Made by a program: the position numbers and the translations under genes. Under the pieces are notes generated by a model that was not told the DNA's origin, made no database searches, and worked only from the letters and a program-made list of their open reading frames with translations. Positions 1 to 6,105 of a stretch of DNA of 6,360 bases are shown here, one piece after another. The stretch covers positions 1-6,360 of the forward strand of contig JAYKIL010000032.1 in assembly GCA_035284745.1 (NCBI GenBank), in the 5' to 3' direction. The DNA comes from JAYKJB01 sp035284745 [NCBI: Candidatus Sericytochromatia bacterium]. Its GTDB lineage: Bacteria > Cyanobacteriota > Sericytochromatia > S15B-MN24. The first letter of the stretch is position 1. Each line of letters opens with the position of its first letter.

Positions 1-639
1 CGCGGTCTGTGCGGTGGTTACAACGCCAACGTTCTTCGAATGGCGATGAACCGCTACCGCTATTGGATTGATGAGATGGATGAGGTCAGGTTGATTTTGG
101 TGGGCACGAAGGGTGTGCAGTTTTTTAAAGGTGCAGACTTCAACGTGGTCGCGAAGTTCCAGAATTTGCCTCAAATTCCTACTTTCTCGGACGCTCAGGC
201 CATCGTTGATGCGGCGGGTGAGCTTTTTGAGGCAGAGGATGTGGATCTGGTCGAATTGATACACACTCGTTTTCGGTCCATGGTCAGTTTGGTTCCCACG
301 GATACGGTGTTGCTTCCGGCCATCGTACCCGGGCGTGATATGGACTTGCATGGCCCGGAAGCGGCCGCTCCGGTTCCTATTCAGGCCCAGTATGTTTTGG
401 AACCGGGTCCCCAAGAGGTGTTGGACGCCTTGGTTCCAAAATATTTGGGAACCGTCGTATATCAGGCACTGCTTGAGTCAGCAGCCTCTGAGTTGGCTGC
501 AAAAATGACTGCCATGAGTGCGGCGTCAAAGAACGCGAAAGAATTAGCTGGTGAGCTCACCTTGATTTACAACAAAGCTCGCCAGGCATCGATCACCCAG
601 GAGATCCTCGAGGTCGTGGGCGGCGCAGCTGCCCTCTAG
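1..639 (+). CDS. atpG: ATP synthase F1 gamma subunit (partial, N-terminus missing)
   Basis: Gamma is the central rotor shaft of F1: it turns inside the alpha3-beta3 ring and links proton flow through Fo to ATP synthesis at the cytoplasmic face of the membrane. The reading frame is open from base 1 and gives 212 residues. It begins in the family signature RGLCGGYNAN, which normally lies about 75 residues into a protein of ~285-295, so the N-terminal helix is off the window. The C-terminal helix is classic: an ESAASELAAKMTAM stretch, then NKARQASITQEI and the ending VVGGAAAL, matching the gamma segment that reaches into the catalytic head. An internal ATG at 40 is not a start, because the conserved motif lies upstream of it. 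The next gene, atpD, follows after 25 bases, as in standard atp operons. Identification is secure. Confidence 0.97.
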   Translation, partial: RGLCGGYNANVLRMAMNRYRYWIDEMDEVRLILVGTKGVQFFKGADFNVVAKFQNLPQIPTFSDAQAIVDAAGELFEAEDVDLVELIHTRFRSMVSLVPTDTVLLPAIVPGRDMDLHGPEAAAPVPIQAQYVLEPGPQEVLDALVPKYLGTVVYQALLESAASELAAKMTAMSAASKNAKELAGELTLIYNKARQASITQEILEVVGGAAAL

Positions 640-652
640 CCCGATTACGTAA

Positions 653-2098
<1,446 letters not shown>

Positions 2099-2101
2099 AA
2101 A

Positions 2102-2512
2102 ATGACCAAGACCATTGCATTGAGAGTCGTAACACCGGAACGTAGCGTCTTCGAAGAGTCCGTCGCGTTCTTTTCCCTGAGGGGTGAGGCGGGGGAGTTG
2201 GGCATTTTGCCTGAGCACATTCCCTTATGCGCGAACCTGTCTCGCGGGGTTCTTAGCTATCGGTTGCCCGATGGCCGTTCCGGTTCGCTGACGGTGATGG
2301 GTGGGATTCTGAACGTGCAACCGGACCGGGCGACGGTTTTGGCTGAGGCCGCCGAAAGGGCTGAGGAGATTGATGTGGCCCGGGCGCGGGCCGCGAAGGC
2401 ACGGGCGGAGTCACGTATGGCTGATCAGAGGGACCGGGCGGACGAGTTGGCGCTCGAAAGGGCTTTGGTTCGAATTGAGGCCTTTGATGCCGTTGCGTCA
2501 AGCCGGCGTTGA
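2102..2512 (+). CDS. atpC: ATP synthase F1 epsilon subunit
   Basis: Epsilon sits at the foot of the gamma shaft and helps couple F1 to the Fo ring; in many bacteria its C-terminal helices inhibit ATP hydrolysis. The 136-residue product has the family layout: an N-terminal beta-sandwich (about 1-85) starting with LRVVTPER and containing GELGILPEHIPL (31-42) and GGILNVQPDRATVLAE (68-82), then a charged helical hairpin (about 86-130) with AERAEEIDVARARAAKARAE. So the full two-domain form is present, not the short form. The ATG lies 3 bases after the atpD stop and uses AAGG (2091-2094) inside the last atpD codons, so translation is probably coupled to atpD. It is the last gene of the atp operon; a strong terminator follows 28 bases later. 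Confidence 0.97.
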   Translation: MTKTIALRVVTPERSVFEESVAFFSLRGEAGELGILPEHIPLCANLSRGVLSYRLPDGRSGSLTVMGGILNVQPDRATVLAEAAERAEEIDVARARAAKARAESRMADQRDRADELALERALVRIEAFDAVASSRR

Positions 2513-2540
2513 CGTTTTCATTGATCTTGTCGTGGTGGGT

Positions 2541-2571
2541 TCCCCCTGCTGAGAGCAGGGGGATTTTTCTT
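2541..2571 (+). terminator. Intrinsic terminator of the atp operon
   Basis: TCCCCCTGCT (2541-2550) pairs perfectly with AGCAGGGGGA (2554-2563) across a GAG loop, giving a 10-bp GC-rich stem (the innermost pair may open). It is followed at once by TTTTTCTT (2564-2571). It lies 28 bases after the atpC stop, the expected place to end the atp transcript and insulate the ribosomal genes downstream. Confidence 0.93.
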
Positions 2572-2656
2572 GGGACAAACGCTTGACTGTGAGATGGATG
2601 CGTTCCCCCAGCGATCAGGAGGTTATGTTTTATTTAAAACAAGTGGGTTTTCTTCG
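2572..2656. other. Non-coding spacer between atp terminator and rpmG promoter
   Basis: This is part of the 310-base gap between atpC and rpmG. I see no supported gene here. It contains an imperfect inverted repeat (GGG..AACGC at 2572-2582 against GCGTTCCC at 2600-2607) and an AT-rich stretch around 2624-2640, which lies just upstream of the -35 box at 2657 and could act like a weak UP element. AGGAGG at 2617-2622 is followed by a 12-codon open frame (ATG 2625 to TGA 2660), but the 2-base spacing is too short for good initiation. No tRNA fold was found. Confidence 0.5.
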
Positions 2657-2685
2657 TTGACACCCTTTCAATCAGTGTGTTAACT
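2657..2685 (+). promoter_or_regulatory. Probable sigma70-type promoter for rpmG-secE-nusG
   Basis: A perfect -35 box TTGACA (2657-2662) is followed after 17 bases by TTAACT (2680-2685), a weak -10; with an 18-base spacer, TAACTT (2681-2686) is preceded by TG and would be an extended -10. Transcription should start near 2691-2694. It is the best promoter candidate between the atp terminator and rpmG, where one is expected. The perfect -35 and the position support it; the poor -10 lowers confidence. Confidence 0.6.
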
Positions 2686-2705
2686 TGAATGAGCACTTGT
2701 TAGCG

Positions 2706-2788
2706 CCTGACGATTGATACTTGGGATCTTACAGGGGGTTGCAAACCCCCTTTTTGATGACACACCGTTGGTGTTTCCCGTCGTCAGG
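2706..2788 (+). ncRNA. Candidate structured leader RNA upstream of rpmG
   Basis: Seen in sequence: CCTGACGA (2706-2713) is exactly complementary to TCGTCAGG (2781-2788). Between these arms lie two more hairpins, AGGGGGTT/AACCCCCT (2733-2751) and ACACC/GGTGT (2762-2774, loop GTT). Together they could fold as a three-way junction starting about 14 bases into the transcript from the promoter at 2657. The rpmG Shine-Dalgarno region (2804-2814) lies outside the fold, so any control would be at transcription rather than direct sequestration. The central helix is also a terminator-type hairpin. I do not recognise a named RNA family. That it is functional is inference. Confidence 0.4.
2733..2755 (+). 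terminator. Terminator-like hairpin in the rpmG leader (possible attenuator)
   Basis: AGGGGGTT (2733-2740), loop GCA, AACCCCCT (2744-2751), running into TTTTT (2751-2755): an 8-bp stem with five pairs being G-C, and a short U-tract ending in GATGA. It lies only ~45 bases after the inferred transcription start and ~70 bases before the rpmG start codon. Either it ends a very short RNA, or it attenuates the rpmG operon, or it backs up the atp terminator. The U-tract is short, so read-through is likely. Confidence 0.65.
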
Positions 2789-2822
2789 ATGAGTTTTTCT
2801 CCGAAAGGATGAGGTTACGACC

Positions 2823-2972
2823 ATGCGGGTCATCATCACGCTGGCTTGCAACGAATGCAAGCGGCGCAACTACGTCACCACTAAGAATAAGAAGACAACT
2901 CCGGACCGATTGGAAAAAAGTAAGTATTGCCGGTTCTGCCGCGCACATCATCCGCACAAGGAAACCAAATAG
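2823..2972 (+). CDS. rpmG: 50S ribosomal protein L33 (bL33), zinc-binding form
   Basis: bL33 is a small protein of the large ribosomal subunit near the exit (E) site. The 49-residue product [17 protein letters not shown]...KETK is a near-consensus member in length and sequence. Two CxxC pairs, Cys9/Cys12 and Cys36/Cys39, mark the zinc-ribbon (C+) form rather than the cysteine-free paralogue used under zinc limitation. The ATG is supported by GGATGAGG (2807-2814), with GAGG 8 bases upstream of the start. It is the first gene after the promoter at 2657 and precedes secE by 30 bases. The order rpmG-secE-nusG is widespread in bacteria, but tuf and tRNA-Trp, which often precede rpmG, are not in the 310 bases upstream. 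Confidence 0.96.
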   Translation: MRVIITLACNECKRRNYVTTKNKKTTPDRLEKSKYCRFCRAHHPHKETK

Positions 2973-3002
2973 CGTCAGCGCTGTTTTCTAAAGGTAAAGC
3001 GC

Positions 3003-3362
3003 GTGGCCCACATGGATGATCCAAAGCTTAAAGTACTGTCTCAAGAGCGTCTTGGAAGTTCTGAAACGGCGGGAGGCGGTTCAGCCCCCGATGTCGATGA
3101 TGAAGCCCGAGAACGGTCTTTGCAGTTGGGCGGCGGTATCCCTGGTGGTCGCTTTTTCGGGCGCTATGCAGCGTTTATTCAGGAAGTCCGGCTGGAACTC
3201 GGCAAGGTGACTTGGCCGTCGCGGAAGCAGGTGGTGACTGAAACCATCGTCGTGCTTTGCGTTGTTGCCTTTTTTACCTTGCTGATAACTGGGGTGGATA
3301 ACGTGTTTGCTACGTTTTTCAACTGGTTGCTGTTCGGCAAGCAGTTCCCCTGGCAGAGCTGA
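3003..3362 (+). CDS. secE: Preprotein translocase subunit SecE, single-membrane-segment form
   Basis: SecE clamps SecY in the SecYEG channel that exports proteins across the inner membrane. The 119 residues hold the family core: an amphipathic helix with FIQEVRLELGKVTWPSRKQV (residues 58-77, including KVTWPSR at 68-74), then one hydrophobic segment of about 80-105. The ~50 residues before the core are hydrophilic, acidic and glycine-rich (GGGSAPDVDDEARERS), with no extra membrane helices; many single-span SecE proteins total only 60-80 residues, so this tail is long. The GTG at 3003 is preferred over the ATG at 3012: AAGG (2991-2994) is 8 bases from the GTG but 17 from the ATG. nusG follows after 28 bases, the usual partner arrangement. 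Confidence 0.93.
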   Translation: MAHMDDPKLKVLSQERLGSSETAGGGSAPDVDDEARERSLQLGGGIPGGRFFGRYAAFIQEVRLELGKVTWPSRKQVVTETIVVLCVVAFFTLLITGVDNVFATFFNWLLFGKQFPWQS

Positions 3363-3390
3363 AGCGGCTCACGAGGAGTCAATCTACGAC

Positions 3391-3912
3391 ATGGCCAAAA
3401 AGTGGTACGTCATCAACACATACTCGGGTTACGAAGACAAGGTGAAAGAGAACCTTCTTCGACGGGTAGAAACGATGAATCTGACAGACCGGGTCTTCCA
3501 CGTGGAGGTTCCGGAAGAAACCGTCGTTGAGATCAAAGACGGGAAACGTGTTGAAAAGCCGCGCAAGGTTTTTCCTGGCTACGTGCTCGTGGAAATGGAC
3601 TTGGATGAAGAGTCGTGGCACGTTGTGCGGAGTACGCCTGGTGTTACAAGCTTTGTGGGGAGCAGTGCTAAACCTGTTCCGCTTCAGGAGCGGGAGGTCC
3701 GAAAAATCTTTCGGCGGGCGGCGAGTAAGCAGAAAGTGCAGATTGATTTGCACATGGGAGAGCACGTCAAGGTTATCTCCGGTCCTTTTGCCGAGTTTAG
3801 CGGTGAAATTATTGAGATTAATCCTGAGCGTGGGAAACTCAAGGTATCGGTATCGATCTTCGGGCGTGCGACACCCGTTGAGCTGGAATTCTCTCAGGTC
3901 GCGAAAGTTTGA
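3391..3912 (+). CDS. nusG: Transcription termination/antitermination factor NusG
   Basis: NusG binds RNA polymerase, modulates pausing, and links it to Rho or the ribosome. The 173-residue product is near the usual ~175-180. The N-terminal NGN domain (about 1-110) opens with MAKKWYVINTYSGYEDKVKENL and contains RKVFPGYVLVEM (58-69) and RSTPGVTSFVG (80-90); the C-terminal KOW domain (about 122-173) has GEHVKVISGPFAEFSGEI and ends LEFSQVAKV. The frame is open upstream to 3307, overlapping secE, but family alignment fixes the start at ATG 3391. The AGGAG (3374-3378) lies 12 bases from this ATG, longer than usual, so initiation may be modest or coupled to secE translation. No second NusG paralogue is seen. 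Confidence 0.97.
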   Translation: MAKKWYVINTYSGYEDKVKENLLRRVETMNLTDRVFHVEVPEETVVEIKDGKRVEKPRKVFPGYVLVEMDLDEESWHVVRSTPGVTSFVGSSAKPVPLQEREVRKIFRRAASKQKVQIDLHMGEHVKVISGPFAEFSGEIIEINPERGKLKVSVSIFGRATPVELEFSQVAKV

Positions 3913-3918
3913 ATTGTT

Positions 3919-3944
3919 GCGGGGTTTGTCTCGGACAGCCCCGC
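3919..3944 (+). other. Stable hairpin just after nusG
   Basis: GCGGGG (3919-3924) pairs with CCCCGC (3939-3944), and TGTC (3927-3930) with GACA (3934-3937) around a TCG loop, separated by a small internal loop (TT against G). It begins 6 bases after the nusG stop. What follows is pyrimidine-rich but not a run of T, so it is not a convincing intrinsic terminator. It may be a pause, an mRNA-processing or 3'-end-protecting structure, or part of the rplK leader. Confidence 0.6.
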
Positions 3945-3993
3945 CAAGCGTCTCTTCCTTCCGGATGGAGGTTGAGCGCACAGTAATTCCCGT

Positions 3994-4037
3994 CCCCTGG
4001 TTGCCGTGAAACAACGCGGGGGCATTGGTACCAGGAG
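3994..4037 (+). promoter_or_regulatory. Candidate regulatory leader of rplK-rplA
   Basis: Two mutually exclusive folds are visible. Fold one: CCCC (3994-3997) with GGGG (4018-4021) and GTTG (4000-4003) with CAAC (4012-4015), separated by a 2x2 internal loop, leaves the Shine-Dalgarno site free. Fold two: CCTGGT (3996-4001) with ACCAGG (4030-4035), which covers part of the AGGAG (4033-4037) used by rplK. In E. coli, protein L1 represses rplK-rplA by binding the rplK leader, so a control site is expected about here. I cannot confirm an L1 recognition motif; the link is inference. Confidence 0.4.
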
Positions 4038-4048
4038 CACCTATTTCT

Positions 4049-4474
4049 ATGGCGAAGAAAGCAACCGGCTTCATCAAGCTCCAGTTGCCGGCTGGTAAAG
4101 CGAACCCCGCTCCCCCGGTTGGTCCAGCCTTGGGTCAGCATGGTGTCAACATCATGGAATTCTGTAAGGCCTACAACGCCGCGACGGCGGAAAAGGCCGG
4201 CACAATTATTCCTGTTGAAATCACTGTCTACGAGGATCGGTCCTTCACTTTTGTTTTGAAGACGCCGCCTGCGGCTGTTTTGATTACGAAGGCCTTGGGG
4301 ATTGAAAAGGGTTCGGGCAAACCCAACAAGGAAAAGGTGGGGCGCCTCACTGCAGCTCAGGTGACTGAGATTGCGAAGTCCAAGATGCCTGACCTCAATT
4401 GCACCACGCTGTCGTCTGCTGAGCAGATGATTCGCGGTACTGCCCGTTCGATGGGCGTCGAGATCGAGGCGTAG
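4049..4474 (+). CDS. rplK: 50S ribosomal protein L11 (uL11)
   Basis: uL11 binds the GTPase-associated centre of 23S rRNA at the base of the L7/L12 stalk, and in bacteria that have RelA it is needed for its activation. The 141 residues match the family's 140-145. The N-terminal domain starts [29 protein letters not shown] with the proline-rich motif at 20-29, where resistance changes to thiostrepton-type drugs occur in other species. The RNA-binding C-terminal domain (about 75-141) shows [14 protein letters not shown] and ends [12 protein letters not shown]. The ATG at 4049 is fixed by alignment; AGGAG (4033-4037) is 11 bases away, a longer than average spacing. An in-frame TTG at 4025 would add residues unknown in the family. 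rplA follows after 64 bases. No clear promoter precedes it, so read-through from nusG is likely. Confidence 0.97.
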   Translation: MAKKATGFIKLQLPAGKANPAPPVGPALGQHGVNIMEFCKAYNAATAEKAGTIIPVEITVYEDRSFTFVLKTPPAAVLITKALGIEKGSGKPNKEKVGRLTAAQVTEIAKSKMPDLNCTTLSSAEQMIRGTARSMGVEIEA

Positions 4475-4538
4475 TCCTCTACAAGTGGCAGGAAGGCTTG
4501 GCAGAGTCTTCCGTGACCGACCACGAAAGGAATTCTTT

Positions 4539-5252
4539 ATGGCAAAACTGAGTAAACGGCAAAAAGCGTTGGCTGAACTGTTCGACAGTGCTTCGTCCTT
4601 CGGGCCTCGAGAGGGTGTCGAATTGGCGCGAAAGGCTGCGACCGCGAAGTTTGATGAAACGATCGAAGCCCATTTCCGGCTTGGCATCAACACAAGGCAC
4701 GCCGATCAGCAGGTCCGCTCTACGGTGGTCCTTCCGGCGGGAACAGGGAAGACAGTTCGTATTGCGGTGATTACCAAGGGCGAGCGTATCAAGGAGGCCG
4801 AGGGCGCCGGAGCTGATTTTGTCGGTTCTGATGAAATGATTGCCAAGATTGAGGGCGGCTGGATGGACTTTGATCTCCTGATCGCATCGCCGGATATCAT
4901 GGGCGCCTTGGGTAAGTTGGGTAAGGTGCTTGGACCACGCGGTTTGATGCCTTCTCCCAAGGCGGGCACTGTGACCACCGAGGTGGGCAAGGCTGTTCGT
5001 GAATTCAAGGCGGGTAAGGTAGAGTTTCGCGCCGACAAGCAAGGCATCGTGCATGTTCCCGTTGGCAAGGCCAGTTTCGACGAGGATCGCTTGTACACGA
5101 ACTTGGGTGCGCTGTTTGACGCCATCAATAAGGTTAAACCGGCGGCGGCGAAGGGTACCTACATTCGCAGCGTGTTCCTGACATCGACAATGGGACCCAG
5201 CGTGCGCTTGGATCTGCAACGATTGAACGAACTGGCTGGCGTTAACAAATAG
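4539..5252 (+). CDS. rplA: 50S ribosomal protein L1 (uL1)
   Basis: uL1 forms the mobile L1 stalk of the large subunit, which moves deacylated tRNA out of the E site, and in E. coli it also represses translation of its own rplK-rplA mRNA. The 237 residues agree with the family's 225-240. Key segments: RKAATAKFDETIEAHFRLGI (31-50, domain I), the hinge-domain motif LGPRGLMPSPKAGTVT (131-146; most relatives have Asn where this has Ser139), FRADKQGIVHVPVG (163-176) and the domain I return YIRSVFLTSTMGPSVRLD (208-225). The frame extends upstream to 4485, but ATG 4539 gives the standard MAKLSKRQKAL start, with AAAGGA (4526-4531) 7 bases before it. It is probably co-transcribed with rplK. Confidence 0.97.
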   Translation: MAKLSKRQKALAELFDSASSFGPREGVELARKAATAKFDETIEAHFRLGINTRHADQQVRSTVVLPAGTGKTVRIAVITKGERIKEAEGAGADFVGSDEMIAKIEGGWMDFDLLIASPDIMGALGKLGKVLGPRGLMPSPKAGTVTTEVGKAVREFKAGKVEFRADKQGIVHVPVGKASFDEDRLYTNLGALFDAINKVKPAAAKGTYIRSVFLTSTMGPSVRLDLQRLNELAGVNK

Positions 5253-5271
5253 TTTTTGGTAAAATTTTAAA
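5242..5271 (+). promoter_or_regulatory. Possible internal promoter for rplJ-rplL
   Basis: TGGTAAAAT (5257-5265) is an extended -10 (TG, one base, then TAAAAT, five of six to consensus), placing a start near 5271-5273, exactly where the L10-leader structure begins. No good -35 is spaced for it. Alternatively TTAACA (5242-5247, overlapping the last rplA codons) pairs with TTTAAA (5266-5271) at 18 bases. E. coli has a separate promoter between rplA and rplJ, so one here is plausible. Confidence 0.45.
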
Positions 5272-5272
5272 A

Positions 5273-5331
5273 CAACCATAGACAGCAGGTCGTCCAAAAG
5301 ACGGTAATGGGTTTCCCGCCAGCCGAGGTTG
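5273..5331 (+). promoter_or_regulatory. L10 leader RNA (autoregulatory L10-L12 binding site)
   Basis: This region fits the known ribosomal protein L10 leader upstream of rplJ. CAACC (5273-5277) pairs with GGTTG (5327-5331); the conserved ATAGACAG (5278-5285) faces GCCGA (5322-5326), as in the kinked stem bound by the L10(L12)4 complex; CGTC/GACG (5291-5294, 5300-5303) caps one arm and GGG/CCC (5309-5317) makes a small second arm. The inner helix GCAGG/CCAGC (5285-5289, 5319-5323) carries an A-A mismatch where relatives usually have a pair. In B. subtilis this leader controls rplJL by transcription attenuation; the terminator at 5354 suggests the same here. Confidence 0.85.
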
Positions 5332-5353
5332 CGGTTTTTACAAGTTTTTCGTT

Positions 5354-5400
5354 AGCGAGAGCTTGGACTGCAATTGGCGTCCTGCTCTCGCTTTTTCTTT
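5354..5400 (+). terminator. Intrinsic terminator/attenuator upstream of rplJ
   Basis: AGCGAGAGC (5354-5362) pairs perfectly with GCTCTCGCT (5384-5392), and the stem continues with GGAC/GTCC (5365-5368, 5379-5382) and a small GC/GC tip around CAATTG. TTTTTCTTT (5392-5400) follows. This is a strong intrinsic terminator lying in the leader of rplJ, 67 bases before its start codon, so it most likely works conditionally as an attenuator coupled to the L10 leader. It might also limit read-through from rplA. Confidence 0.88.
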
Positions 5401-5436
5401 GAGTCAGCTCGCAACTTTTGCGGGAAAGACTCAAAG
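5397..5436 (+). other. Second long hairpin in the rplJ leader
   Basis: CTTTGAGTC (5397-5405) pairs with GACTCAAAG (5428-5436), nine uninterrupted pairs, and inside it CTCGCAA (5408-5414) pairs with TTGCGGG (5418-5424, one G-T pair) around a CTT loop. Its 5' arm shares bases with the U-tract of the preceding terminator, and it ends 19 bases before the rplJ Shine-Dalgarno site. It could stabilise read-through mRNA, present the ribosome site, or be a processing signal. Confidence 0.55.
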
Positions 5437-5454
5437 GTTCCCCCCTCTCTCATT

Positions 5455-5460
5455 GGAGGT
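5455..5460 (+). promoter_or_regulatory. Strong ribosome binding site fixing the TTG start of rplJ
   Basis: GGAGGT lies 6 bases before TTG 5467. No in-frame ATG or GTG gives an L10-like N-terminus, so this near-perfect site decides in favour of the rare TTG start. Confidence 0.85.
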
Positions 5461-5466
5461 ATTCCC

Positions 5467-6000
5467 TTGCCGACGAAAGATCAAAAGCAATCGACGGTCG
5501 CCGAGCTTACGCAGGCGTTCGGTCGTGCGCAAATGGCTGTCGTGGCTGACTACCGGGGTCTCTCGGTTTCCGAGTTGACGGACCTGCGCCGTCGGGTGCA
5601 GGCCGCTGGTGGTGACGTTACGATTGCCAAGAACACTTTGCTCAAGGTCGCGACGAAGGGGCAGGAAAACTGGACTGCGCTCGACAGTTTGTTGGCGGGT
5701 CCGACGGCTGTGGTGTTCGGCTTTGATGACGTCGTGGGGCCTGCCAAGGCTCTTTCCGATTTCGCCAAAGAAAAGCGCGCAGTAAAAATCCAAATCCGCG
5801 GTGCGGTTCTGGAAGGTAAGCCTGTTGACGCCAAGGGTGTTGAAGGCCTCGCCAACCTGCCGAGTCGCGAGGTGCTTGTGGCCCAATTGTTGGGTGTACT
5901 GCAAGGACCGTTGCGCAACCTGGTCGGCGTCCTCGCTGGTCCTTCGCGCAAGATGGTGTATGCCTTGGAAGCCATTCGGAAGTCCAAGGAATCCGCGTAG
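5467..6000 (+). CDS. rplJ: 50S ribosomal protein L10 (uL10)
   Basis: uL10 anchors the L7/L12 dimers to the ribosome at the factor-binding stalk; free L10-L12 complex also binds its own leader RNA. From TTG 5467 the product is 177 residues (family about 165-180). The N-terminal rRNA-binding domain shows MPTKDQKQSTVAELTQAF, AVVADYRGLSVSELTDLRR (24-42) and AKNTLLKVA (54-62); the middle has AGPTAVVFGFDDVVGPAK; then LPSREVLVAQLLGVLQGPLRNLVGVLAGP (131-159) and a C-terminal helix (about 160-177) that holds L12 dimers. The frame stays open upstream to 5374, but those 31 residues overlap the attenuator and look unrelated to L10. The TTG start with a strong Shine-Dalgarno is unusual and may set output. 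rplL follows after 105 bases. Confidence 0.96.
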   Translation: MPTKDQKQSTVAELTQAFGRAQMAVVADYRGLSVSELTDLRRRVQAAGGDVTIAKNTLLKVATKGQENWTALDSLLAGPTAVVFGFDDVVGPAKALSDFAKEKRAVKIQIRGAVLEGKPVDAKGVEGLANLPSREVLVAQLLGVLQGPLRNLVGVLAGPSRKMVYALEAIRKSKESA

Positions 6001-6019
6001 TTTTCTGCTCTTTTGGAAA

Positions 6020-6041
6020 AAAGTGTTGGTACCAACACTTT
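6020..6041. repeat. Perfect 22-bp palindrome between rplJ and rplL
   Basis: AAAGTGTTGGT (6020-6030) is followed directly by its exact reverse complement (6031-6041). In RNA it would give a 9-bp stem with a GTAC loop. On the + strand no T-run follows, so it is not an ordinary terminator for rplJ; on the minus strand the stem would run into six T residues and could stop antisense transcription. A DNA operator site, an RNA-processing hairpin, or a translational spacer before rplL are other options. Confidence 0.8.
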
Positions 6042-6105
6042 CGCTCCACGGTTCCCCGTTTTACCCCAGGCCTCGCGTCGCGTGAGCCTTGAAGGAGAAG
6101 TTACG

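Noticed and set aside
2370-2552. Short + strand frame overlapping the atpC end
   Set aside because: It is out of frame with atpC, overlaps the terminator, and has no ribosome site or recognisable sequence.
2625-2660. 12-codon open frame after AGGAGG, a possible leader peptide
   Set aside because: The spacing from AGGAGG to ATG is 2 bases, it ends in the -35 box and upstream of the inferred transcription start, and it has no run of regulatory codons.
2572-2822. tRNA-Trp or another tRNA expected before rpmG-secE
   Set aside because: No acceptor stem with a T-arm GTTCRANNC motif could be found; the hairpins present fit terminators instead.
3919-3944. Intrinsic terminator after nusG
   Set aside because: The stem is strong, but the following sequence has no T-run, so it is listed only as a hairpin.
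4025-4033. TTGGTACCA shared by the rplK leader and the rplJ-rplL palindrome (6026-6034) as a common operator
   Set aside because: Nine bases centred on a simple palindromic hexamer; flanks differ and only two copies exist. Chance is a sufficient explanation.
3379-5297. Long minus-strand open frames (3379-4077, 3839-4693, 4479-5297) opposite nusG, rplK and rplA
   Set aside because: They lie antisense to confidently identified genes and cross gene boundaries and leader structures. Their translations show no recognisable domains. They are shadows of codon bias.
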